Positions 8,480 to 16,485 of a DNA stretch of 64,000 nucleotides are shown piece after piece. The notes under the pieces were generated by a model. It saw only the letters and a list, made by a program, of their open reading frames with translations. It did not search any database and was not told the origin of the DNA. The stretch comes from JAOUJD01 sp963726405 (GTDB lineage Bacteria; Pseudomonadota; Gammaproteobacteria; Burkholderiales; Burkholderiaceae_F), in assembly GCA_963726405.1 (NCBI GenBank), contig CAVSCF010000005.1:434001-498000 (forward strand). Reading direction: 5' to 3'. Numbering within the stretch: the first letter of the stretch is position 1; each line of letters begins with the position of its first letter. The position numbers and the translations under genes were made by a program.

Positions 8480-10047
8480 GGCTTCTTCATTCCTTCGCGC
8501 GGAGTCCACGCCGGCGGCGCGGGCTGCGCTCCGAGCACGGCGTCGATGTACCCGCGGCGGTCGAGCAGTTGCCCAGCCGTCGCGTCGGCGTACCGCGTCA
8601 GCCCATCCGCATTGAGGATGACGCCGAGCATCGCGAGCGTCAGCCAACCGATCGCCAGGCGCTCCGCGAGCGCAGGCCGGGCCGCGGCGATCTGCATCCG
8701 ATTGGCATCCGCGGCCTTCCAGAAGACGGTCGAGCCGGCCCGCGCGACCGCGATCATCATGCCGAGCCCCGAGACCAGCAGCGCCGTCCACGTGGCCGCC
8801 ATCAGGGGCAGGTCGGCGGACGCCTTCATCAGCAGCGCCTTCCCGATGAAGCCACCCATGGGGGGCAGGCCCGCCGCCTCCATCGCGAACAGGAAGAACA
8901 GGCTGCCATAGGCCGCTCGGTACGCCAGCGGCGCCGGGACCATGGAGTCGCCGGTTTCACCACGACCGCTCGCGATGGAATCGACGAGCAGGAAAAGCGC
9001 CGCGGCGACCAGGGTGCTGTTGACGAGGTAGAAGAGCGCCGCCCCCAGCGTGGCGGCCGACCCGAGCCCGATCGCCAGCAGCAGCGTGCCGGCAGACGCG
9101 ATGACCAGGTACGACACGAGCGTGCGCAGCCGGACGGCGGCCAGCGTCCCGAGGGCGGCCAGCGCCAGCGTTCCGATGGCGAGCCACGCCAGCCATGGCT
9201 CCGCGATGTCCGTCGCCACCCCGGCGCCATCGCCGAAGATCAGGGTGGTCACGCGTGCGACGCAGTAGACACCGACCTTGGTCATGATCGCGAACAAGGC
9301 CGCAACGGGCGACGCCGCCGCCCGATAGGTGTCGGGCAGCCAGAAGTACAGCGGCAACAGCGCCGCCTTGACACCGAATACGACGATCAGCAGCAGCGCA
9401 GCCGAGCGCACGAGCGCGGCCTTTTCGGGACCGAGCGTCGCCACCCGCTCCGCCAGGTCGGCCATGTTCAAGGTGCCCGTGATTCCGTACAGCAGCGCGA
9501 CGGCGATCAGGAACAGCGCCGAGCCGGTCAGGTTGAAGCCGACATAATGGATCGCCGCCTTCAGCCGCGGCGCGCCCCCACCGTGCAGAAGCAGGCCGTA
9601 CGACGCGATCAGGAGCACCTCGAAGAACACGAACAGGTTGAACAGGTCCGCGGTGAGGAAGGCGCCGTTCAGCCCCATCAACTGGAACTGGAAGAGCGCG
9701 TGGTAGTGCGGCCCCTGGTCGTCGTGCGCGCCGCGCGCCCCGCCGCCCCGTGCGTAAAGCACGCTGCCGACCGCAACGACGGCGGTCAGCACCAGCATGA
9801 GGGCCGACAGCCGGTCGAGCGCCAGCGCGATCCCGAACGGCGCCTTCCAGTTGCCAAGCAGGTACGCCTGTACCGTGCCCGTCGCCGCGACGCCGGCGAG
9901 GTAGAGCGCCACCCCGAGCAGGACCGCCGTCGTGCCGATCGAAAGCATGCGAGCCAGGCGCGGAGCCCCTCGCTCGAGCATCAGGCAGATCGCGCCCGCG
10001 ATCAACGGCAGCACGATGGGAACGACGATCCAGTGCGGCCAGTTCAC
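8476..10047 (-). CDS. mrpD: Mrp-type Na+/H+ antiporter subunit D
   Basis: A 523-aa polytopic protein of the proton-pumping antiporter family that also contains NuoL/M/N of complex I. The central region with FEVLLIASYGLL and the Lys-containing membrane helices (for example GVKAALLPLYFWLPDTY) is typical. MrpD is thought to carry part of the proton path. The start codon is GTG, overlapping the mrpC stop in a GTGA junction. Confidence 0.95.
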   Translation of the reverse strand: MNWPHWIVVPIVLPLIAGAICLMLERGAPRLARMLSIGTTAVLLGVALYLAGVAATGTVQAYLLGNWKAPFGIALALDRLSALMLVLTAVVAVGSVLYARGGGARGAHDDQGPHYHALFQFQLMGLNGAFLTADLFNLFVFFEVLLIASYGLLLHGGGAPRLKAAIHYVGFNLTGSALFLIAVALLYGITGTLNMADLAERVATLGPEKAALVRSAALLLIVVFGVKAALLPLYFWLPDTYRAAASPVAALFAIMTKVGVYCVARVTTLIFGDGAGVATDIAEPWLAWLAIGTLALAALGTLAAVRLRTLVSYLVIASAGTLLLAIGLGSAATLGAALFYLVNSTLVAAALFLLVDSIASGRGETGDSMVPAPLAYRAAYGSLFFLFAMEAAGLPPMGGFIGKALLMKASADLPLMAATWTALLVSGLGMMIAVARAGSTVFWKAADANRMQIAAARPALAERLAIGWLTLAMLGVILNADGLTRYADATAGQLLDRRGYIDAVLGAQPAPPAWTPREGMKKP

Positions 10048-10403
10048 TTCCCGTCCCCCGAGGCGCGCGGCTCCTCGCCGTCGACCTGATCCGTTCCAGT
10101 CTCGGCACGCGCGACGAGTGCGATGACGAGCAGCAGCGCCGTCATCGCGAAGCTGATCACGATCGCGGTCAGGACCAGCGCCTGCGGCAGCGGATCCGCA
10201 TAGTTCGCAAGCGTCGGGGCCACGGCGGCATCGAGGATCGGCGGCCGGCCGACCTTCAGCCGGCCCATCAGGAAGATCAGCAGGTTGACGGCGTAGGACA
10301 CGAGCGTGAGGCCGAGCACGAGATCGAAGGTGCGCGCCCGCAGCATGAGATACACGCCGCTCGCGGTCAGAACGCCGACGAAGATGGCAACCAGCAGTTC
10401 CAT
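10044..10403 (-). CDS. mrpC: Mrp-type Na+/H+ antiporter subunit C
   Basis: A 119-aa NuoK-like membrane protein with three transmembrane helices and the motif GLTLVSYAVNLLIFLMGRL. Its hydrophilic C-terminal tail (last ~20 residues) is acidic. The ATG shares one base with the mrpA stop codon (TGATG). Part of the seven-gene operon. Confidence 0.93.
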   Translation of the reverse strand: MELLVAIFVGVLTASGVYLMLRARTFDLVLGLTLVSYAVNLLIFLMGRLKVGRPPILDAAVAPTLANYADPLPQALVLTAIVISFAMTALLLVIALVARAETGTDQVDGEEPRASGDGK

Positions 10404-13195
10404 CAGGGCGACCCTGTGTCCGCGCCGGCCCGCAGGCGGCCGATCGAAGTCAGCATGATCATCGTCCCGCCGACCACCGTGAGAAAGACGCCGAGGTCGA
10501 ACAAGCTCGCGCTGGCCAGGGGGACCGCGCCGACGAGCGGAAGCACCGGGTAGTCGTACGTGCTGGTCAGGAACGGGTGCCCCAGCATCCAGCTCCCGAC
10601 TCCGGTCAGTGCGGCCACCAGCAGGCCCGCCGCGAGCCAGAGGCGGAAGTCCGACCGAAGGCGGCCGTTCACCCAGTCCTCGCCGTGCGCGATGCTGAGC
10701 AGCACCATGGCGATGGCGAGGACGAGGCCCGCGATGAAGCCGCCGCCGGGCAGGTTGTGGCCGCGCAGGAACAGGTGCGCTGTCACCAGCACGGCAAGCG
10801 GCAGCAGCAGTCGCGCAACGAGCTTCAGCATCAGCGGATGCGAGTTGCGCTCGGACGGCATCGGGTAGACGGCCGTGCGCATCATCGGGACGCGGCGGCC
10901 GTCGAGCAGGGCGGCGATCACCAGCGCGGCGATGCCGAGCACCGTGATTTCGCCGAGTGTGTCGAAGCCGCGATAGTCCACGATGATCACGTTCACGGCA
11001 TTCGCGCCTCCCCCTAGCCGCACGGCGGTCTCGAGGAAGTAGGGCGAGATCGAGTCGACCGGTTGCGCCAGCACCAGCCAGACAAGGACCGCGGCACCCA
11101 GACCCGCCGCGCAGGCCACCCCTGCATGCAGGGCTCGCCGACCGACCGTCCGCTCCGCCGGGCTCTCCTCGGGCAGCCATTTGAGCGCCAGCATCATCAG
11201 GATCACCGTGGCCATCTCGACCAGCAGTTGGGTCAATGCGAGGTCGGGTGCCGACAGGAACACGAACATCATCGCGACGACGAGCCCAACGGCGCCGAGC
11301 ACGGTGATCGCGAGCAGGCGGCGCCGGAAATCGATCACCGTCGCGACGGCGGCGACGATGCCGACGAACCACAGCACGGCGAATCCGGGAGACACCGGCG
11401 TGGAGGACACGGCGGTGCCCGGTGCCGCTGCGGCGCCGAGCAGGAACGGAAGCAGGCCGACCGCTACGGACATGACGATCAGCAGCAGCAGATAACGCTG
11501 CAGGCTGCCGTTCTGCAGTCCGAGCGTGAGGTCACGCGCCGCCCGGATGGTCCTCGCCAGCACGAACCCGAAGGCCTCGCGGCCGCCGCGCGGCAGTTGC
11601 ACGATGCGATGCAGGTTGATGAACCGCTGCAGGCCGAAATACAGCGTCACGCCGCCGACGAGCGCAATCAACGACATCACGAGCGGCGCGTTGAACCCAT
11701 GCCAGATCGCCAGGCTGTAGTCGGGCAGCGGCGCGCCCAGGGCGGCGCGCGCCCCCGCGGCGAGGATCGGCCCTACCGTCAGCCCCGGCGCGACTCCGAC
11801 CGCCAGGCAGACGACGACCAGCACTTCGACAGGAACCCGCATGAAGCGAGGCGGCTCGTGCGGCGTCCTGGTCAGGCCGACGGGCTCTCCGTTGAAGAAC
11901 ACGTCGTGGATGAAACGCGTGCTGTACGCGACGCTGAAGAGCCCCGCCAGCGTGGCGCCGAACGGAAGCACCCACCCCATCGCCGTTTCAGTGCCCGAGT
12001 CCAGCGCCTCGGCAAAGAACATCTCCTTCGACAGGAACCCGTTGAGCAGCGGCACGCCCGCCATCGCCGAACTGGCGACGATGGCGAGCAGCGCCGTCCA
12101 CGGCATGTACTTCCGCAGCCCGTTGAGCTTTCGCATGTCCCGCGACCCGGTCTCGTGGTCGATGATCCCGGCCGCCATGAACAGCGATGCCTTGAACGTC
12201 GCGTGATTGAGGATGTGGAAGACGCCCGCGACCACGGCAAGCGGGGAATCGAGTCCGAAGAGCAGCGTGATCAGGCCGAGATGGCTGATCGTCGAGTACG
12301 CGAGGAGTCCCTTCAGGTCGTGCTTGAAGATGGCGAAGTACGCGCCGAGCAGCAGCGTCGCGAGTCCGATCGGCGCCACGCTCCAGAACCAGGCGTCCGA
12401 GCCTCCCAGCGCCGGGTACAGGCGCGCGAGCAGGAACACGCCGGCCTTCACCATCGTCGCCGAGTGCAGATAGGCCGAGACCGGAGTCGGGGCCGCCATC
12501 GCGTGCGGCAGCCAGAAGTGGAAGGGAAACTGCGCGCTCTTGGTGAAGGCACCCAGCAGCACGAGAAGGAGCGCGGGCACGTACAGCGGATGCGAACGAA
12601 TCAGGTCGCCGGACGCCAGCACGACATCGAGGCGAACGCTGCCCACGATGTGCCCGATCAGCAGGACGCCGCCGAGCAGCGCCAGTCCGCCGGCTCCCGT
12701 GATGGCGAGCGCCATGCGCGCGCCTTCGCGCGCATCCTTGCGGTCCTTCCAGTAGCCGATCAGCAGGAACGACGAGAGGCTGGTGGCTTCCCAGAAGACC
12801 ACCAGCAGCACCAGGTTGTCTGCGAGGACGACGCCCAGCATCGCCCCCATGAACAGCAGCAGGAACTGGAAGAAGCGCGCGGACGGGTCATCGTGATGCA
12901 GGTAGTACGCGGCGTACAGAACGACGAGCGCCCCGATGCCGAGGATCAGCAGCGCGAAGAGCCACGCGAGTCCGTCCATGCGGAAACCGAACGTGAGACC
13001 CAGCGCCGGCACCCAGTCGACGGACCAGCGCAGCACCTCGCCGCTCATGACCGCAGGCCCCTGTGCAAGCGCGAGCGCCAGTCCAAGCGCTGGAAAGACG
13101 CCGGCGAGCCAGGCCGACGTTCGCCGACGGCGGTTCGGCACCCCGGAGAGCAGCAGCGCGCCGGCGAACGGCAGCAGGGCGAGCAGCGGCAACAT
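10403..13195 (-). CDS. mrpA: Mrp-type Na+/H+ antiporter subunit A fused to subunit B
   Basis: A 930-aa polytopic protein. The first ~520 residues are the NuoL-like antiporter module (signature TSLSSFLLIGYW and HSATMVKAGVFLLARLYP). About residues 600-700 match the MrpA C-terminal segment (APDLALTQLLVEMATVILMMLALKWLP). The last ~140 residues are an MrpB domain (RGHNLPGGGFIAGLV). This A-B fusion explains the lack of a separate mrpB gene and is the arrangement of six-gene (group 2) Mrp operons. The ATG shares one base with the upstream antiporter stop; a GTG one codon earlier (13198) is the alternative start. Confidence 0.94.
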   Translation of the reverse strand: MLPLLALLPFAGALLLSGVPNRRRRTSAWLAGVFPALGLALALAQGPAVMSGEVLRWSVDWVPALGLTFGFRMDGLAWLFALLILGIGALVVLYAAYYLHHDDPSARFFQFLLLFMGAMLGVVLADNLVLLVVFWEATSLSSFLLIGYWKDRKDAREGARMALAITGAGGLALLGGVLLIGHIVGSVRLDVVLASGDLIRSHPLYVPALLLVLLGAFTKSAQFPFHFWLPHAMAAPTPVSAYLHSATMVKAGVFLLARLYPALGGSDAWFWSVAPIGLATLLLGAYFAIFKHDLKGLLAYSTISHLGLITLLFGLDSPLAVVAGVFHILNHATFKASLFMAAGIIDHETGSRDMRKLNGLRKYMPWTALLAIVASSAMAGVPLLNGFLSKEMFFAEALDSGTETAMGWVLPFGATLAGLFSVAYSTRFIHDVFFNGEPVGLTRTPHEPPRFMRVPVEVLVVVCLAVGVAPGLTVGPILAAGARAALGAPLPDYSLAIWHGFNAPLVMSLIALVGGVTLYFGLQRFINLHRIVQLPRGGREAFGFVLARTIRAARDLTLGLQNGSLQRYLLLLIVMSVAVGLLPFLLGAAAAPGTAVSSTPVSPGFAVLWFVGIVAAVATVIDFRRRLLAITVLGAVGLVVAMMFVFLSAPDLALTQLLVEMATVILMMLALKWLPEESPAERTVGRRALHAGVACAAGLGAAVLVWLVLAQPVDSISPYFLETAVRLGGGANAVNVIIVDYRGFDTLGEITVLGIAALVIAALLDGRRVPMMRTAVYPMPSERNSHPLMLKLVARLLLPLAVLVTAHLFLRGHNLPGGGFIAGLVLAIAMVLLSIAHGEDWVNGRLRSDFRLWLAAGLLVAALTGVGSWMLGHPFLTSTYDYPVLPLVGAVPLASASLFDLGVFLTVVGGTMIMLTSIGRLRAGADTGSP

Positions 13196-14262
13196 CACGC
13201 GCGGGTCACGTTGGAACGCAGCAGGCTCACGACCAGCGTGATGACCGTCAGGGGCAGGACATACTCGAGCATGCCGTCCGCATAACTCTTCAGCGAGGCG
13301 TGGTGGGTCGCCGCGAGAATCAGGAACACGGTGTAGGCGGCGTAATACATGAGGAAGAGCGAACCCTCCCAGCGCGCGATCTGCCGACCGGTGAGGAAGA
13401 CGGGAAAGCAGGCGACCGCGGTCGCCAGCATCACCCAGAGATCGAATGCGAGCAGCGGCGGAGACACCACGAGCCCGTTGGAAGCGACCAGTCCGGATGC
13501 TCCGAGGCAGCCGAGAATGTTGTAGGTGCAGCTGCCGACGACGTTGCCGACGGCGATGTCGCGCTCGCCGCGCAACGTGGCGACGACCGACGTAGCGACC
13601 TCGGGCAGCGAAGTCCCGGCAGCGACGATCGTCAGTCCGATCACGAGGTCCGAGACGCCGAGCGCGTGCGCGAACGCCACCGCCGAGTCAACCAGCCAGT
13701 CGGCGCCGATGACCAGCAAACCGAGTCCCGCCGCGACGAGCAGCACCTGGACGGACCAGTGACGGTCCCACCGCGATGCGGCCGGCAGCGCCGAGAGGTC
13801 GACCTCGTGCGCGCCCCCTGCGCGGCGCGACTGCACGATCAGGTACACGGTGTATGCGATCAGCAGCGCCAGGAGAATCGCCGCCTCGACGCGGCCGATG
13901 CGGCCGTCCAGCGACATGAGCGCGATCAGCAGCGTCGCCCCGATCATGATGGGCACTTCCTGCCGTACCAGCTGGCGGTGAATGACCAGCGGGGCGATCA
14001 GCGCCGATACGCCGAGGATGAACAGGACGTTGAAGATGTTGCTGCCCACCACGTTGCCGACGGCGATGTCGCTGCTCCCGCGGAGGGCCGCGCCGACCGA
14101 CACGGCGGTCTCCGGTGCACTCGTACCGAAGGCAACTACCGTGAGTCCGACCACGAGGGGAGACACGCCGACCGAGATCGCCAGTTTCGAGGCGCCACGC
14201 ACCAGCAGCGACGCACCTGCGACGAGGGCGATCAGGCCGAGGGCAAGGAAGACGAACGTCAT
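13195..14262 (-). CDS. CaCA-family calcium/sodium antiporter (YrbG-like)
   Basis: A 355-aa, ten-helix exchanger made of two inverted halves. The alpha-1 repeat has GTSAPET and GNVVGSNIFN; the alpha-2 repeat has GTSLPEV and GNVVGSCTYN, where the usual Asn of GSN is a Cys. Members swap Ca2+ or other cations for Na+ or H+ across the inner membrane. It is the first gene of the unit and its stop codon overlaps the mrpA start, so two cation antiport systems are transcriptionally and translationally linked. No good Shine-Dalgarno sequence was seen; a TATACT box about 45 bp upstream could be the operon -10. Confidence 0.9.
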   Translation of the reverse strand: MTFVFLALGLIALVAGASLLVRGASKLAISVGVSPLVVGLTVVAFGTSAPETAVSVGAALRGSSDIAVGNVVGSNIFNVLFILGVSALIAPLVIHRQLVRQEVPIMIGATLLIALMSLDGRIGRVEAAILLALLIAYTVYLIVQSRRAGGAHEVDLSALPAASRWDRHWSVQVLLVAAGLGLLVIGADWLVDSAVAFAHALGVSDLVIGLTIVAAGTSLPEVATSVVATLRGERDIAVGNVVGSCTYNILGCLGASGLVASNGLVVSPPLLAFDLWVMLATAVACFPVFLTGRQIARWEGSLFLMYYAAYTVFLILAATHHASLKSYADGMLEYVLPLTVITLVVSLLRSNVTRA

Positions 14263-14371
14263 GGCGCCGGTTTCGGTGAGCCGAGCACCGGCCCGGCGAA
14301 GCGCCAGAGTATAGGTGCGAGGGGCGGACGCGGCGGCCCGGGGCCGACGCCGTCAGGGAAAGCGAGAAGCG

Positions 14372-15709
14372 CTACAGCACGTAGCGCGCAAGGTCCTCGT
14401 TCCGCGCCAGCTCGCCCAGCCGGTCATCGACATACTTCGCGTCGACGCGAACCCGGTCATCGCTCGCAGTCACGCCGCTTCCGGCCGAGAACGCCACTTC
14501 CTCGACGAGCTTCTCCATCACCGTGTAGAGGCGGCGCGCGCCGATGTTCTCCGTCTTCTCGTTGACCGCAAAGGCGATCTCCGCCATGCGATGGATGCCG
14601 TCCTCGGTGAACTCGAGGGTGCAACCGTCCGTCGCCATCAGCGCGGTGTACTGCTCGGTGAGGCTGGCATCGGTCGTCTTCAGGATCCGCTCGAAGTCGC
14701 CGACGGTCAGCGAGTCGAGCTCGACCCGGATCGGAAACCGTCCCTGCATTTCCGGAATCAGGTCCGAGGGCTTCGACAGATGGAAGGCGCCCGAAGCGAT
14801 GAACAGGATGTGGTCGGTCTTGACCATGCCGTACTTGGTGTTCACCGTCGTTCCCTCGACCAGCGGGAGCAGGTCGCGCTGCACGCCCTGGCGGGAAACG
14901 TCGGCACCGTGCATCTCGGACCGGGAGGCGATCTTGTCGATCTCGTCGATGAACACGATGCCGTTGCTCTCGGCGTTCGCCACGGCGCGCGACTTCAGTT
15001 CCTCGTCGTTCACGAGGCGGGCGGCCTCCTCGTCGGCGAGCAGCTTCATCGCTTCCCTGACCGGCATCTTGCGCGGCTTGCGTCGGTCGCGGCCGAGACT
15101 GGAGAACATCGACTGGAGTTGCTGCGTCAGCTCCTCCATCCCTGGAGGGGCCATGACTTCGAGGGACGCAGGAGCCGACGACACCTCGATCTCGATTTCC
15201 TTGTCGTCGAGTTCGCCTTCGCGCAGCTTCTTGCGGAATTTCTGCCGCGTCGCGTTGTCGTCGTCGCGCTCGGTCGATGCGGCGAAGCCGACGGTGCGCG
15301 CCGGCGGCACCAGCACGTCGAGAACGCGGTCTTCGGCCGCGTCCTGCGCGCGTGTCGCCACCTTCTTCATCTCCGCTTCGCGTGTCTGCTTGATGGAGAT
15401 GTCGACGAGGTCGCGGATGATCGTATCGACGTCGCGCCCGACGTAGCCGACCTCGGTGAACTTGGTCGCCTCGACCTTGATGAAGGGCGCGTCGGCCAGC
15501 CGTGCCAGGCGGCGCGCGATCTCGGTCTTGCCGACGCCGGTCGGGCCGATCATCAGGATGTTCTTCGGCGTGATTTCCGAGCGCAGCGGTTCGGCGACCT
15601 GCTGGCGGCGCCATCGGTTGCGCAGCGCGACGGCGACGGCGCGCTTTGCGCGGTCCTGGCCGACGATGTACTTGTTCAGTTCGTGGACGATTTCGCGGGG
15701 AGTCATCAT
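14372..15709 (-). CDS. hslU: HslU, ATPase subunit of the HslUV protease
   Basis: AAA+ unfoldase that feeds proteins into the HslV peptidase. Walker A GPTGVGKTE is at residues 55-63, Walker B GIVFIDEIDKIA near residue 250, and the C-terminal tail ends in the typical hydrophobic LARYVL that activates HslV. Length 445 aa is normal. There are two ATG codons in tandem; no Shine-Dalgarno sequence precedes them. Only 8 bp upstream begins an inserted hairpin repeat that separates hslU from hslV by 147 bp, whereas the two are normally almost contiguous. Confidence 0.97.
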   Translation of the reverse strand: MMTPREIVHELNKYIVGQDRAKRAVAVALRNRWRRQQVAEPLRSEITPKNILMIGPTGVGKTEIARRLARLADAPFIKVEATKFTEVGYVGRDVDTIIRDLVDISIKQTREAEMKKVATRAQDAAEDRVLDVLVPPARTVGFAASTERDDDNATRQKFRKKLREGELDDKEIEIEVSSAPASLEVMAPPGMEELTQQLQSMFSSLGRDRRKPRKMPVREAMKLLADEEAARLVNDEELKSRAVANAESNGIVFIDEIDKIASRSEMHGADVSRQGVQRDLLPLVEGTTVNTKYGMVKTDHILFIASGAFHLSKPSDLIPEMQGRFPIRVELDSLTVGDFERILKTTDASLTEQYTALMATDGCTLEFTEDGIHRMAEIAFAVNEKTENIGARRLYTVMEKLVEEVAFSAGSGVTASDDRVRVDAKYVDDRLGELARNEDLARYVL

Positions 15710-15717
15710 GGGAGTTT

Positions 15718-15811
15718 CACTGCTCGTGTACGCGACCGCTGCGCGGTCGCACGTGCACTCGCAGTGCTGAAGTTAGGCGCCCGCCCTTCGGGCGGCCGGG
15801 CGTGCGGGCGC
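15718..15811 (+). repeat. Two-hairpin repeat, copy A, between hslV and hslU
   Basis: Hairpin I (15718-15766) has outer arms CACTGC/GCAGTG and the core GTGTACGCGA, a CCGC-TGC-GCGG stem, then TCGCACGTGCAC. Hairpin II (15777-15811) has arms GCGCCCGC/GCGGGCGC around CCTTCGGGCGGCCGGGCG. The same core and the same CTTCGGGCGGCCGGGCG segment occur in copies B and C near 35.6-35.9 kb, with different but still complementary stem bases. The element fills most of the hslV-hslU gap. Confidence 0.85.
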
Positions 15812-15856
15812 AGATTAAAGGCAACGGGTGCTTCATCGCCTCGGTGCCGCTGCACC

Positions 15857-16393
15857 TCAGTCGAGCGACTCGATGGTGTGGAACTGGTTGGTGTAGATGC
15901 AGAGGTCGCCGGCGATGACGAGGGCTTTCTTGACGATGTCGACCGGGACCAGTTCGGTGTTGTCGAGCAGCGCCTTCGCGGCCGCGTGGGCGTAGGGGCC
16001 GCCCGAGCCGATCGAGATCAGGCCGTTCTCGGGCTCGAGCACGTCGCCGTTGCCCGTGATGATCAACGAGGCTTCGCGATCGGCGACCGCGAGCATCGCC
16101 TCGAGACGCCGCAGGATGCGGTCGGTGCGCCAGTCCTTGGCGAGTTCGACCGCGGAGCGCACCAGGTTGCCCTGGTGCTTTTCGAGCTTGCCCTCGAAGC
16201 GCTCGAACAGCGTGAACGCGTCGGCCGTGGCGCCGGCGAAACCGGCCAGGATGCGGTCCTGGTACAGGCGGCGCACCTTGCGCGCCCCCTGCTTGATCAC
16301 GATGTTGCCGAGCGTGACCTGGCCGTCACCCCCCAATGCGACCTTGTTGCCGCGCCGGACGGAGACGATGGTGGTGCCGTGGAAGGATTCCAT
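15857..16393 (-). CDS. hslV: HslV, peptidase subunit of the HslUV protease
   Basis: N-terminal-nucleophile threonine peptidase forming the dodecameric proteolytic chamber capped by HslU. The start MESFHGTTIVSVRR shows the short propeptide and the catalytic Thr exposed after removal of the first residues. GGDGQVTLGN and the C-terminal ALVIAGDLCIYTN stretch are typical. The protein has 178 aa, the normal size. The ATG chosen gives the canonical N-terminus. Confidence 0.96.
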   Translation of the reverse strand: MESFHGTTIVSVRRGNKVALGGDGQVTLGNIVIKQGARKVRRLYQDRILAGFAGATADAFTLFERFEGKLEKHQGNLVRSAVELAKDWRTDRILRRLEAMLAVADREASLIITGNGDVLEPENGLISIGSGGPYAHAAAKALLDNTELVPVDIVKKALVIAGDLCIYTNQFHTIESLD

Positions 16394-16400
16394 GGAGTGC

Positions 16401-16470
16401 GGGGGAATTGAGTGGCCCGGCGAACGCCGTAAGGCGCTAGATGGGGCCGGCGATCCGGGACTCAATCCCC
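16401..16470. repeat. Long imperfect inverted repeat between STAS gene and hslV
   Basis: GGGGAATTGAGTGGCCCGG (from 16402) is echoed by CCGGGACTCAATCCCC (16455-16470), so ACTCAAT/ATTGAGT arms plus flanking G/C runs can pair around a roughly 35-base loop. It occupies nearly all of the 92-bp gap upstream of hslV. No T-tract, so a simple intrinsic terminator is unlikely; it could be a processing or regulatory hairpin in the hslV leader. Confidence 0.5.
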
Positions 16471-16485
16471 GGGCAGGCGGCGCGC

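Noticed and set aside
11063..13285. 740-codon open frame on the plus strand opposite mrpA
   Set aside because: Composition is dominated by Arg/Gln/His, has no domain, and mirrors a well-supported membrane protein gene.
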